In this document: positions 34,777 to 42,768 of the stretch, piece after piece | How the letters are laid out: every line of letters begins with the position of its first letter | Numbering within the stretch: the first letter of the stretch is position 1 | Source: JAAXHF01 sp963665955 | Lineage (GTDB): Bacteria; Desulfobacterota; Binatia; Bin18 | DNA: 64,000 nt | Assembly (NCBI GenBank): GCA_965231765.1 | Contig: OZ246887.1 | Location: 1,736,001-1,800,000, forward strand | Direction: 5' to 3' | The notes under the pieces: model-generated | What the model saw: the letters and a program-made list of their open reading frames with translations, nothing else | What the model was told of the DNA's origin: nothing | Database searches by the model: none | Made by a program: the position numbers and the translations under genes

Positions 34777-36000
34777 TCAGCCCAGCCTCATCCGCTCAAT
34801 GCCCACCAGGCGGTCGTACACCAGATACAGCACTAGCACGAAGGCCAGCAGCAGGCCGCCGAGCGCAGCGGCCAGCCCCCAATTCAGGGAACTCTGCATG
34901 TGGTAGGCGATCATACTGGCGATGAGCTGGCCGCTGCGGCCACCGACCAGCGCAGGCGTGATGTAGAAGCCGAGCGCCAGGATGAAGACCAGCAGCCCGC
35001 CGGCACCAACGCCCGGCAAGGTCTGAGGCCAGTAGACCCGCCAGAATGCCTGGGCCGGACGCGCGCCGAGTGACGCGGCTGCGGTCATGTGCAACCGCGG
35101 GATGGTGCGCATGACCGCGTACAGCGGCAGCACCATGAAAGGCAGCAGGACGTGGGTCATGGCGACCATGGTGCCGGTCATGTTGTAGACCATGGCCAGG
35201 CGGCCGTCGTCGGCGATCAGGCCGAGCGCGACGAGCGCGGTGTTGATCACTCCCTGCGTCTGGAGCAGCACAATCCAGGCGGTCGTTCGCACCAGCAAGG
35301 AGGTCCAGAACGGAACCAGCACCAGCAGCAGCAAGAGGCTCGCCCGGCGGGGTGGGGCATGGGCGATCAGATACGCGACCGGATAGCCGAGCAGCAGGCA
35401 CAGCCCGGTCAGGCTCAGACTCACGACCAGAGTACGCCACAGGAGGGGCAGATAAACGCGATACTCGGTCGGTCGCCGGGCGATGTGGCCATCGTTTCGG
35501 CGTTCCAGGTCCAGCGCGTGTAGATAGTGGCGCGCGGTGAAGCGCTGGCCAGCGCGGCGAATCGCGTGCCAGGTTTGTACATCGCCCCACGCAACGTGGA
35601 TGCCGATCAGCGTGTCGCGCCACGCAGGGCCCTCCGCTCCGCGCAATCGACGCGCCGTGCGGGCGATGACGCTCTGCAATCCGCCGCGCACGCGGTTGAT
35701 ACGGGTTGCGATCCGTCCGAGACTGCGTTCCTGGTGCGCTCTGCGCAGTTCGTTTACAATCGCCTCGAACACCGGCTCCGGCGGGGTATGCGTGCCATCC
35801 CAGTCCCGCAACAGGTCGAGGGTTTCGGGCAGCGCATCGGCGACCACCGGATCATGGACGCTGCGCGACAGCATGGTCGCCAGCGGAGCAACGAAGGTCA
35901 GCCCGATAAAAGCCGCCAGGGGCAGGACCAGCCCGACAGCGCGGAGCCGTGGACCGAAAAAAATAAACGTGTCAACACCTGCATGTCTATTGGAGGACAC
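34777..36000 (-). CDS. potB: spermidine/putrescine-type ABC permease (PotB-like) with large periplasmic insert
   Basis: A 407-residue permease, longer than PotB (about 285). After the first helix there is an extra domain of about 120 residues, Arg-rich and helical (RRAHQERSLGRIATRINRVR). The core then follows with six helices, LLLLVLVPFWTSLLVRTTAW and the coupling loop HMTAAASLGARPAQAFWRVY. Such long forms occur in a known subfamily of these transporters. Starts 12 bases after the binding-protein gene. Confidence 0.88.
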   Translation of the reverse strand: MSSNRHAGVDTFIFFGPRLRAVGLVLPLAAFIGLTFVAPLATMLSRSVHDPVVADALPETLDLLRDWDGTHTPPEPVFEAIVNELRRAHQERSLGRIATRINRVRGGLQSVIARTARRLRGAEGPAWRDTLIGIHVAWGDVQTWHAIRRAGQRFTARHYLHALDLERRNDGHIARRPTEYRVYLPLLWRTLVVSLSLTGLCLLLGYPVAYLIAHAPPRRASLLLLLVLVPFWTSLLVRTTAWIVLLQTQGVINTALVALGLIADDGRLAMVYNMTGTMVAMTHVLLPFMVLPLYAVMRTIPRLHMTAAASLGARPAQAFWRVYWPQTLPGVGAGGLLVFILALGFYITPALVGGRSGQLIASMIAYHMQSSLNWGLAAALGGLLLAFVLVLYLVYDRLVGIERMRLG

Positions 36001-36012
36001 GTGTATTCTTTT

Positions 36013-37128
36013 TCAGCGAGCCAGCCATGCGCTAAAGCGCTCATTCATCTCGTCGCCGTGATCTCTCCACCACTCCCAGTCGTTGCGCAGGGCACGGGCG
36101 ATGTTTGCGGGACTGCTCGGCATATGCGGCTGCATGTCCACACCGGTTTCGAGATGGGTTGTAATCAGGGCTGTTCCTGACCGCCGGGCGGGACTGTAGG
36201 CAATATAGCGACCGATTGCGGCCAGGGACTCCGTCCGAGTTGCAAAAGTGAGAAACTTGCGCGCCGCTTCCAACTTCGGCGTGCCGGCGACAATGCCGAG
36301 GATGCCATGGTCCAGCACCTGGCCGTCCCAGACAATCACAAAGGGCTGCTTTTCCAGGACCTGCGCGTTAAAGATCCGGCCGTTATAGGCCGTACTCATC
36401 ACGACCTCGCCGTCGGCCAGCATCTGCGGCGGCTGCGCGCCGGCTTCCCACCAGACGATCTGGTCCTTAATCGTGTCGAGCTTACGCAATGCCCGGTTCA
36501 TACCATCCGGCGTGTTCAGCGTTGTATACACCTGATCCACGGGTACCCCGTCGGCCATCAGAGCGAACTCCAGATTGACCAGCGGACTGCGGCGCATGCC
36601 GCGACGGCCGGGGAATTTCTCCAGGTCGAAAAAATCGCGGATCGTTGTCGGTTTGGGACCGGCAATGTACTCGGGGTTATAGGCATACACCGTGGAGTAG
36701 AACAGCATGCCTACGCCGCATTCGGTGAGCATACCGGGGAAAAAATCCTTCGCCGCCGGTGTCCCATCCGGCGCCGGTGGCAGGACGATGCCGGAGAAAG
36801 GTTCAAGCAGACCCTCGTCACAAGCCCGCGCCGCATCGGCCATTTCCAGGTCAACCAGGTCCCAGTGCACCGCGCCGGTCTCCACCTGGGCCCGGATTTG
36901 GGCCAAGCCGCCATTGTAGGACTCCAGGCGAATCGTGATGCCCGTCTCGGCGCTGAATGGCTCGTGATACGCCTTCTGACAGGCGCGGGCGTAGGAGCCT
37001 CCCCAGGAGACCACGGTGAGCGATTCGCTGCCAGCGGCCGGGCGGCTCCAACTCAGCCCGGCCAGCAAGACGATTGCCGCGACGTAAACCGCCGGGCGCA
37101 TTCGGACGCGATATGGGGGGAGTGTCAT
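36013..37128 (-). CDS. potD: spermidine/putrescine-type extracellular binding protein (PotD-like)
   Basis: A 371-residue periplasmic receptor. Signal peptide to about residue 33 (LLAGLSWSRPAAGS), then LTVVSWGGSYARACQKAYHE, the typical PotD-family opening, and GITIRLESYNGG. The middle carries TIRDFFDLEKFPGRRG. The start codon overlaps the ATPase stop (ATGA), so translation is coupled. Ligand not known: polyamine-type receptors of this branch also bind other organic cations. Confidence 0.9.
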   Translation of the reverse strand: MTLPPYRVRMRPAVYVAAIVLLAGLSWSRPAAGSESLTVVSWGGSYARACQKAYHEPFSAETGITIRLESYNGGLAQIRAQVETGAVHWDLVDLEMADAARACDEGLLEPFSGIVLPPAPDGTPAAKDFFPGMLTECGVGMLFYSTVYAYNPEYIAGPKPTTIRDFFDLEKFPGRRGMRRSPLVNLEFALMADGVPVDQVYTTLNTPDGMNRALRKLDTIKDQIVWWEAGAQPPQMLADGEVVMSTAYNGRIFNAQVLEKQPFVIVWDGQVLDHGILGIVAGTPKLEAARKFLTFATRTESLAAIGRYIAYSPARRSGTALITTHLETGVDMQPHMPSSPANIARALRNDWEWWRDHGDEMNERFSAWLAR

Positions 37129-38234
37129 AGTGTGTTCTCTTCCTCGTCCGGCTCCAGGGCCCGGCAATCGGTCGTCGTCCAGCCGATCTGGACCCGGTCT
37201 CCCTCCAGCACGGCACCGTGGCCCACGATATTCGGGACCTTGATGATGAAGTCCCTGCTGCCGCACACGGCCACCCGCAGGCGCAGGTGATCGCCCAGGA
37301 ACGTAATGTCTTCGATATCGGCTTCAAAGCTGTTGCTGTACAGCCCCGGCTTGGGCGCCAGGCAGACCCGCTCCGGACGGATGGCGAGGGTGACGGCGGC
37401 GCCCGGTTTGCACGGCTCAACCTGGAAGGCCTGGACGATCTGACCGCCAGCCTCTACCTGCGAGATACCCCGTTCGACGCCGAGGACACGCCCGTGCAGC
37501 AGATTATTTTCGCCGATGAAGCTGGCAACAAACGGGCGTTGCGGCTCTTCGTAGAGCGTTTCAGGCAGGGCGACCTGCTCAATCCGGCCGCGGCGAAAGA
37601 CGGCAACCCGGTCCGACAGCACCATCGCCTCCTGCTGGTCGTGGGTGACGTACACGACCGTGACCCCCAGGCTGCGCTGGATGCGCCGGATCTCATACTG
37701 CATTTCCTCACGCAGACGGCGATCAAGGGCGCCGAGCGGTTCGTCCATCAGCACCAGGCTAGGTTCAAACACCAGCGCTCGGGCGATAGCCACGCGTTGC
37801 TGCTGGCCGCCGGACAACTCGCTGGGACGCCGCTCCTCAAGTCCTTCCAGGCGAACAAGTTGCAGCACGCGCCGGACGCGCTCCCGGCGCTGCTCCGGGT
37901 CAACTCCGCGGACCTCCAGCGGAAACGCCAGATTGCCGCCGACCGTCATGTGCGGAAACAGCGCGTAGTTCTGAAAGACCACGCCGATACCCCGCTTGCG
38001 CGGCGGCAGGTCGTGCACCGAGCGGCCGTGGATGCGGATGGTGCCCGATGTGGGCGTCTCAAAGCCGGCCAGCATCATCAGGCAGGTGGTTTTGCCCGAC
38101 CCGGAGGCGCCGAGCAGGGTCAGAAACTCTCCTTCGCGCACGCTCAGATCGAGATCGCGCACGACTTGGACCCGTCCGTCGTAGCTCTTGCACACGCGCT
38201 CAAACGCGACGTGGGCGTTTTCGGTTGCATTCAT
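37125..38234 (-). CDS. potA: spermidine/putrescine-type ABC ATPase (PotA-like)
   Basis: A 369-residue ATPase with Walker A GASGSGKTT (residues 42-50), signature LSGGQQQR and Walker B LVLMDEPLGALD. The H-loop is YVTHDQQEAM and a C-terminal TOBE regulatory domain includes LAIRPERVCLAP. First gene of the potADBC-like operon. Start MNATENAHVAFERV is chosen over an upstream ATG because the family begins here; the ribosome site is weak. Confidence 0.92.
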   Translation of the reverse strand: MNATENAHVAFERVCKSYDGRVQVVRDLDLSVREGEFLTLLGASGSGKTTCLMMLAGFETPTSGTIRIHGRSVHDLPPRKRGIGVVFQNYALFPHMTVGGNLAFPLEVRGVDPEQRRERVRRVLQLVRLEGLEERRPSELSGGQQQRVAIARALVFEPSLVLMDEPLGALDRRLREEMQYEIRRIQRSLGVTVVYVTHDQQEAMVLSDRVAVFRRGRIEQVALPETLYEEPQRPFVASFIGENNLLHGRVLGVERGISQVEAGGQIVQAFQVEPCKPGAAVTLAIRPERVCLAPKPGLYSNSFEADIEDITFLGDHLRLRVAVCGSRDFIIKVPNIVGHGAVLEGDRVQIGWTTTDCRALEPDEEENTL

Positions 38235-38490
38235 GTGGCCGTTGATCCTGTGTCGCCCGTCTGCCGGGCATCCAGATACGGGCAACTCACCTCAACGTAA
38301 ACGGGGGGCATTCTTACCTATTCGAGCGATGGGTGTCAAGTTCGATCCTTCAAGAGACGCCAGACAGGCTTGAGGCGCTGCTCGCCAGGGACGACGTGCC
38401 AATCTGCGAGTGAATACAACGACAAGTTATTCTTCGTGCCCAGGTGCTGCCCCTCCCGTGCGCAGCCTCTTCCCCCGTTGCGGCGTACAT

Positions 38491-39492
38491 TCATTTCCCC
38501 GGCCTCGCGTGTGCGAGCAGGTGGTTGACGTGGTGGCGCTCAGGGCAGTCTGACGCTGACTGCTCCAACTGAATCGTGACGTGGCCAATGCCGAAGTCGC
38601 GAGAGGCGATCTCCCGCAGGCGGCGCAGCAGGGGGTTGAGGTCGCCGAAGTAGTCGGGGTCGGTGATGACGTGAGCGGTGAGCGCCTCGTTGCCGGGGGA
38701 GATGGTCCAGACGTGGATGTCGTGGACCAGAGTGACGCCTTCCAACTCTTCCATCTTGCTGCAAAGCTTGTACACGTCGATATGCTCCGGGGTGCCCTCG
38801 AGCAGCACATGGACAACCTTGGCGAGCAGGCGCCAGGTGCCGCGTATGATGATCAAGCTGACGAACACGCTCAGGATGGGATCGGTGATCGTCCACTCGA
38901 AGGCCCAGATCAAGATGCCTGAAATGACGACGGCGACGGCTCCCAGCAGGTCGGCCATCACGTGCCGGAAGACTCCCTCGACGTTGACGCTGTGCTCCGC
39001 CGAGCGATGCAGCACCCATGCCGCGGTGATGTTGACGACGAGGCCGACAGCTCCTACCGACAGCATCAGCAGGCCCTCAATCTCGTGCTCATCTATGTCG
39101 TAGAAGCGGTGGTATGCCTCGTAGATCACCCCGGCGGCGACCACCCAGAGAGTGAGCGCGTTCAACAGGGCAGCCAGAATCTCGAAGCGATAATGGCCGT
39201 AGGTGCGCTCCGCGGTGGCAACCTTTTCGGCGAAGCGCATGGCGAGCAGCGCCAGGGCAATGGCCGCCGCGTCGGTCGCCATGTGCCCCGCACCGGCGAT
39301 GAGTGCCAGACTGCCGGAGAGTATGCCGCCGATGATCTCGGCGAACATATAGCCGAAGACCAGCACCAAAGCGATGAGCAGATTGCGCTTGCTCGCCCCG
39401 CGCAGCTCGTGGGAATGGTCGTGCCCGCTGACGAGGCCGGGATGCTGGTGGTCGTGGCTGCCGTGCTCGGAACTGTTGCCAGACGTAGTCAT
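38491..39492 (-). CDS. cation diffusion facilitator (zinc/cadmium/cobalt exporter)
   Basis: CDF-family antiporter, 333 residues, exporting divalent metals against protons. The His-rich cytoplasmic N-terminus (HGSHDHQHPGLVSGHDHSHE) is followed by six helices. Metal-site residues are in GHMATD (H70, D74) and HVMAD (H175, D179), the paired HxxxD layout of the zinc-type members. The C-terminal ferredoxin-like domain carries VHDIHVWTISPG and ends HHVNHLLAH. No metal regulator is adjacent; an ArsI/CadI-like gene lies 268 bases upstream on the same strand. Confidence 0.93.
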   Translation of the reverse strand: MTTSGNSSEHGSHDHQHPGLVSGHDHSHELRGASKRNLLIALVLVFGYMFAEIIGGILSGSLALIAGAGHMATDAAAIALALLAMRFAEKVATAERTYGHYRFEILAALLNALTLWVVAAGVIYEAYHRFYDIDEHEIEGLLMLSVGAVGLVVNITAAWVLHRSAEHSVNVEGVFRHVMADLLGAVAVVISGILIWAFEWTITDPILSVFVSLIIIRGTWRLLAKVVHVLLEGTPEHIDVYKLCSKMEELEGVTLVHDIHVWTISPGNEALTAHVITDPDYFGDLNPLLRRLREIASRDFGIGHVTIQLEQSASDCPERHHVNHLLAHARPGK

Positions 39493-39760
39493 ACCTATCC
39501 AGTTGCGTGTCCGCTAATGAATTACGCTAAGTGTTCGCCGCCGGGATGTCAACGACTTTTTCACCTAGGGAATCGCACAGCGAGAGCAGCCCGCCGCTGC
39601 GCGTGGCGGCACCCGAGACGCAGGTATCCACTGAACCGTATGAGCGACCGGTAGCCGTATCAAGTCTGGCCTGACGCTGCGGCTTCATAGGAGCAACCTG
39701 GGGCCGCTGTCAGGACCTGGAGGCGTTTTGCCAGCTCTTCAGAGTCAGCGCGCTCCTCTC

Positions 39761-40132
39761 TCACCCCGCAGGATCATCGTCCGTGACCCGATACCATTCC
39801 CAGCGCAGCCCTTGCGGCTCTGCGGCCCACACCTTGTTCTGGGTCGCGTGGCAACACGTCTTGCCACGTTGGACCTCTGGCAGAATACCCGCCGCCTCGA
39901 ACCGTGTGGTAGCAGAGGCAATCTCAGCGTCATCAAACACCTCGACACCGAGATGATTGAGTCGCTCATCAGCCTCCGGGTTTTCGAACAACACGAGCTT
40001 GAGCGGCGGCTTATCAATCGCAAAATTGGCGTACCCTTCCCTCAGTTTGTGAGGTTTGACGGCAAAGAGCTTCGAGTAATACTCGACCGCCTCCTTGAGA
40101 TCACGGACGTTGAGCGCCAGTTGGAGTCGCAT
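39761..40132 (-). CDS. VOC-family protein of ArsI/CadI type
   Basis: A 123-residue glyoxalase-fold protein. Two beta-alpha-beta-beta-beta modules (LALNVRDLKEAVEYYSKLF at the start) and a vicinal cysteine pair in TCCHATQNKVW, the mark of the ArsI (organoarsenical C-As lyase) and CadI (cadmium-induced) group. It ends with GLRWEWYRV, in which the final metal-site Glu sits. Next to a metal exporter, a metal/metalloid stress role is plausible. The exact substrate is open. Confidence 0.8.
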   Translation of the reverse strand: MRLQLALNVRDLKEAVEYYSKLFAVKPHKLREGYANFAIDKPPLKLVLFENPEADERLNHLGVEVFDDAEIASATTRFEAAGILPEVQRGKTCCHATQNKVWAAEPQGLRWEWYRVTDDDPAG

Positions 40133-40153
40133 AGCCCTGCTCCTTTATTTCCT

Positions 40154-40176
40154 CCCTCTCCCCTGGAGGGAGAGGG
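40154..40176. repeat. GC-rich REP-like hairpin
   Basis: Nine-pair stem CCCTCTCCC / GGGAGAGGG with a five-base loop, in the gap 40133-40418. A broken version (CCCTCGCCCCGAGGGAGAGG) lies at about 19969. Such hairpins are widespread intergenic repeats in proteobacteria and may act as weak terminators or mRNA stabilisers. Confidence 0.55.
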
Positions 40177-40222
40177 TCGGGGTGAGGGGGAATTACCTCT
40201 CTGTCCGGTACCTTGATTGCCA

Positions 40223-40258
40223 CATCGTATACAGACGCCTGACAAAAACCTAGTCCTC
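40223..40258 (+). repeat. 36-bp direct repeat, left copy, bounding the restriction island
   Basis: Begins CATCGTATACAGACGCCTGA and ends AAACCTAGTCCTC. It matches 42569-42604 at 34 of 36 positions, same direction, 2,346 bases apart. Confidence 0.85.
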
Positions 40259-40418
40259 TCTCTCACACGACCGGGAGCCTTGTGTTGTTCAGTCCATCAC
40301 TTTTCGCTTTTATCCCCACCTGTAGGAAAAAGGGGCTCCTGGCATGAAATGCGGGACTCCCCCCTGAGTGCAAACGGGGCAAAACGGCAGCTTTGGGCTC
40401 CCCGGCTCCGGCTCCTCG

Positions 40419-41306
40419 TTAGGCCGTGTTGTCGGGGTGAAAAATTGAGTATTTTGGTATTGGACCTGTATGTTGACGACGCCAACGTTTGTAAGAAATC
40501 TCATTCGGGTCTAGATAAGCCGAACCATCCCGCAACTTGGTTGTCCCAATTCCTGTGGTGCTATATGTTTCGGTTCGTTGGCTCCCTGATACGCTATCCA
40601 CGCGACTTCCCACATAATTCCAGTCCGAGTCTGGGCGGGTATGACCGATGAGTTCGGCGAACATCGCATGAATGAAGAGAATATCACCGCTGTCGGGCGT
40701 GAGCTTAAAGCAGGCAACTAAGTGCCAGCCCGAGTGCCCGTTATGGCTCTCGCCGCCTTTACCGACTCGAATTGTCGTTTTTATTTCAAGTCCCGAAGTG
40801 CGATTCACGAGGTCTGGGTAACGTTGATCGTGATTATGCTTATAGGGCGTTAAACGGTCGAAGGAATCGCTGAGGACGTTCGAGACAATGCCACTAAAGT
40901 TATTTGTCTGTATGTAGCTCGGAAGCGCTCTGCCGCTGACGTCGATCAGAGACTGATTGAGTAAACGGACGACCCTTTGCGTCTCGTTCAAGCTATTGGC
41001 GATGTGATGGAGGGTGAGGCCAGGCGGAAGAGGGACCTTGCGAAGGTAGGCGCGATTAATTCGGGGGTAGTCCGCATCTTGCCTGCGCTGTTTGTAGGCC
41101 GCGGAAACGAGAGCGGGAAGCGGTGTCCCAAGGGCGGCGGCAAGCGATTCGAGGACACCAATTGTAAAATTCTCATGCCCGTTCTCGATTGCGGAGAGAT
41201 ATTGGTAGGTAATGCTGGCTCGTTCAGCAAGCTTTTCTTGGGAGAGCTTTAGGGATTCCCGCTGTGCGCGGATGGCGAGACCCAGGCGTGCTTTGGCGCT
41301 GTCCAT
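40419..41306 (-). CDS. HTH (XRE)-restriction endonuclease fusion
   Basis: A 295-residue protein. Residues 8-65 are a Cro/C1-type helix-turn-helix (LSQEKLAERASITYQYLSAI). The C-terminal domain has a PD-(D/E)xK nuclease core: YPD at 163-165, then EIK at 174-176 on the next strand, followed by GWHLVACFKL. The divergent neighbour is a DNA methyltransferase, so this is almost surely the endonuclease of a type II system that carries its own DNA-binding controller domain. A 16-base palindrome lies between the two starts. Recognition site unknown. Confidence 0.82.
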   Translation of the reverse strand: MDSAKARLGLAIRAQRESLKLSQEKLAERASITYQYLSAIENGHENFTIGVLESLAAALGTPLPALVSAAYKQRRQDADYPRINRAYLRKVPLPPGLTLHHIANSLNETQRVVRLLNQSLIDVSGRALPSYIQTNNFSGIVSNVLSDSFDRLTPYKHNHDQRYPDLVNRTSGLEIKTTIRVGKGGESHNGHSGWHLVACFKLTPDSGDILFIHAMFAELIGHTRPDSDWNYVGSRVDSVSGSQRTETYSTTGIGTTKLRDGSAYLDPNEISYKRWRRQHTGPIPKYSIFHPDNTA

Positions 41307-41344
41307 TGAGGCTTGATTGATGCCATAAAGCGTGATAATTGTCT

Positions 41345-41360
41345 TTCAACTATAGTTGAA
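41345..41360. promoter_or_regulatory. 16-bp perfect palindrome, probable operator of the restriction system
   Basis: TTCAACTATAGTTGAA, perfectly symmetric, in the 55-base space between the divergent endonuclease and methyltransferase starts. It ends one base before the methyltransferase ATG, so a bound protein would block that start directly. It is the natural candidate site for the HTH domain of the endonuclease fusion, like the C-boxes of controller proteins. Confidence 0.7.
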
Positions 41361-41361
41361 T

Positions 41362-42297
41362 ATGAAAGAAATTCTCAATACCGACTGCTTCCCATGGTTG
41401 GCAGAGCAGAAGCCGCGGACACTCCACAGCGTTTGCACCGATCCGCCGTACGGCTTGGTTGAGTTCTCGTCCAATGAAATTGGCAAGCTGCGGAAGGGAC
41501 GAGGGGGGGTATGGAGAATACCGCCCGAATTTGATGGGAAGAAGAGGAAGCCGCTACCCCGCTTTTCAGTGCTGACGCTGGATCAGCGGCGGACGCTGGA
41601 AAAGTACTTCGCCCACTGGGGAGAACTTCTCCTTCCGGCCCTCGTCCCTGGTGCACAGGTGCTTGTGGCCTCGAATCCAGTCCTTTCTTCGCATGTGTTC
41701 CACGGACTGCTTGAAGCCGGTTTGGAGCCCCGGGGCTCCATCATGCGTGTCTATCACGGATTCAGGGGTGGCGATCGACCTAAAAATGCCGAGCGTGAAT
41801 TTCCTGATTTGTGCGTCAGTCCACGGGGCAATTACGAACCCTGGCTGCTGTTCCGCAAACCCCTCTCAGAAAAGACGGTCGCTCAGAATCTCCGCAAGTG
41901 GGGCGTTGGGGCACTCAAGATGCTCGACGGGAATCGTCCCATCCCGGATGTCATTCCCAGCACGAAAACGCCCCGGATCGAAAAACAGCTTGCCGACCAT
42001 CCGTCTCTCAAGCCGCAACGACTCCTGAGACTGTTCTGTCGTATGCTGATGCCGATGCCGGGCATCCTACTTGACCCCTTTATGGGCTCAGGCTCAACCG
42101 TCGCAGCCTGCGAGGCAGTGCAGGTCGAAAGCATAGGGCTCGAAGTCGATCCCCATTACTTCTCTGTGGCAGAGATCGCTATCCCTCAGTTAGCTGCGCT
42201 ATATCCACGTGACAAAGGAGAGCGAATCGACACCAAGTCGCTGCTCTCCGCAGTGGCAAATCCGGCCCAAGGTCTGCTGTTCGAAGAAGCGGGATGA
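41362..42297 (+). CDS. DNA methyltransferase (beta class, DPPY)
   Basis: A 311-residue SAM-dependent N6-adenine or N4-cytosine methyltransferase. The catalytic motif DPPYGL is at residues 27-32 and the SAM-binding motif DPFMGSGSTVAACE at about 236-249, so the order is that of the beta class. Target recognition region lies between (about 40-190). It protects host DNA from the adjacent endonuclease. ATG at 41362 is preferred; a TTG two codons earlier lies inside the palindrome. No ribosome site is visible, so the mRNA may be leaderless. Confidence 0.9.
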   Translation: MKEILNTDCFPWLAEQKPRTLHSVCTDPPYGLVEFSSNEIGKLRKGRGGVWRIPPEFDGKKRKPLPRFSVLTLDQRRTLEKYFAHWGELLLPALVPGAQVLVASNPVLSSHVFHGLLEAGLEPRGSIMRVYHGFRGGDRPKNAEREFPDLCVSPRGNYEPWLLFRKPLSEKTVAQNLRKWGVGALKMLDGNRPIPDVIPSTKTPRIEKQLADHPSLKPQRLLRLFCRMLMPMPGILLDPFMGSGSTVAACEAVQVESIGLEVDPHYFSVAEIAIPQLAALYPRDKGERIDTKSLLSAVANPAQGLLFEEAG

Positions 42298-42384
42298 GTG
42301 GACGTACCTCAAAAGCGAGACCTCCATCACGGTCTTCCAAAGCTGGACATAGCGCTCGGAACATGAGGAGACGGCCAGAGGATC

Positions 42385-42588
42385 ATGACGCACTTTATTG
42401 ACCTTGAACGACGATTTCGCGCCCTGACGGACGCGGAACTTGCAGAGCCCGAGCGTCTCGCCGCCTTGAGCGAAGATGAGTTCAGCCCCAGCAGCGGCTG
42501 GTCAGAGCTGTTGGAGTACGACCGGGTTCTCTTGCTAGCGGAGGCAGGGACCGGGAAGATCATCGCGGCATCGTATACACACACCTGA
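42385..42588 (+). pseudogene. N-terminal fragment of a large P-loop NTPase (NACHT/STAND-like), truncated at Walker A
   Basis: A 67-residue piece beginning MTHFIDLERRFRALTDAELA, the opening of large NTPases found near defence genes. It runs into LLLAEAGTGK, the start of a Walker A motif, and then breaks off: eight residues later a stop lies within the right 36-bp repeat. The rest of the ATPase is absent. AGAGGATC precedes the ATG, so the stub could still be translated. Family assignment by the characteristic N-terminus only. Confidence 0.65.
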
Positions 42589-42604
42589 CAAAAACCTAGT
42601 CCTC
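42569..42604 (+). repeat. 36-bp direct repeat, right copy, bounding the restriction island
   Basis: CATCGTATACACACACCTGA then CAAAAACCTAGTCCTC. Differs from the left copy at two positions. It replaces the NTPase coding sequence directly after its P-loop. Confidence 0.85.
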
Positions 42605-42630
42605 GCGCGCGACCGTAGGGACGACAAAAT

Positions 42631-42656
42631 TTGACAAACCCCTTTTGACAAACCCC
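42631..42656 (+). repeat. two tandem TTGACAAACCCC units
   Basis: TTGACAAACCCC at 42631-42642 and again at 42645-42656. Each holds a consensus -35 hexamer (TTGACA), 14 bases apart, some 115 bases upstream of the antiporter gene. Possible promoter with a duplicated element or operator half-sites. Confidence 0.4.
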
Positions 42657-42768
42657 TGGGGGTTGCCTAGGGTCTGGCCATGCGGCTCATACGTACTGGT
42701 ACGCAAAAAGGGAACACAGCCAGATACTGATGAGAGCTGTCTGAACGAGACGGAGATGCCCTCCTAAT

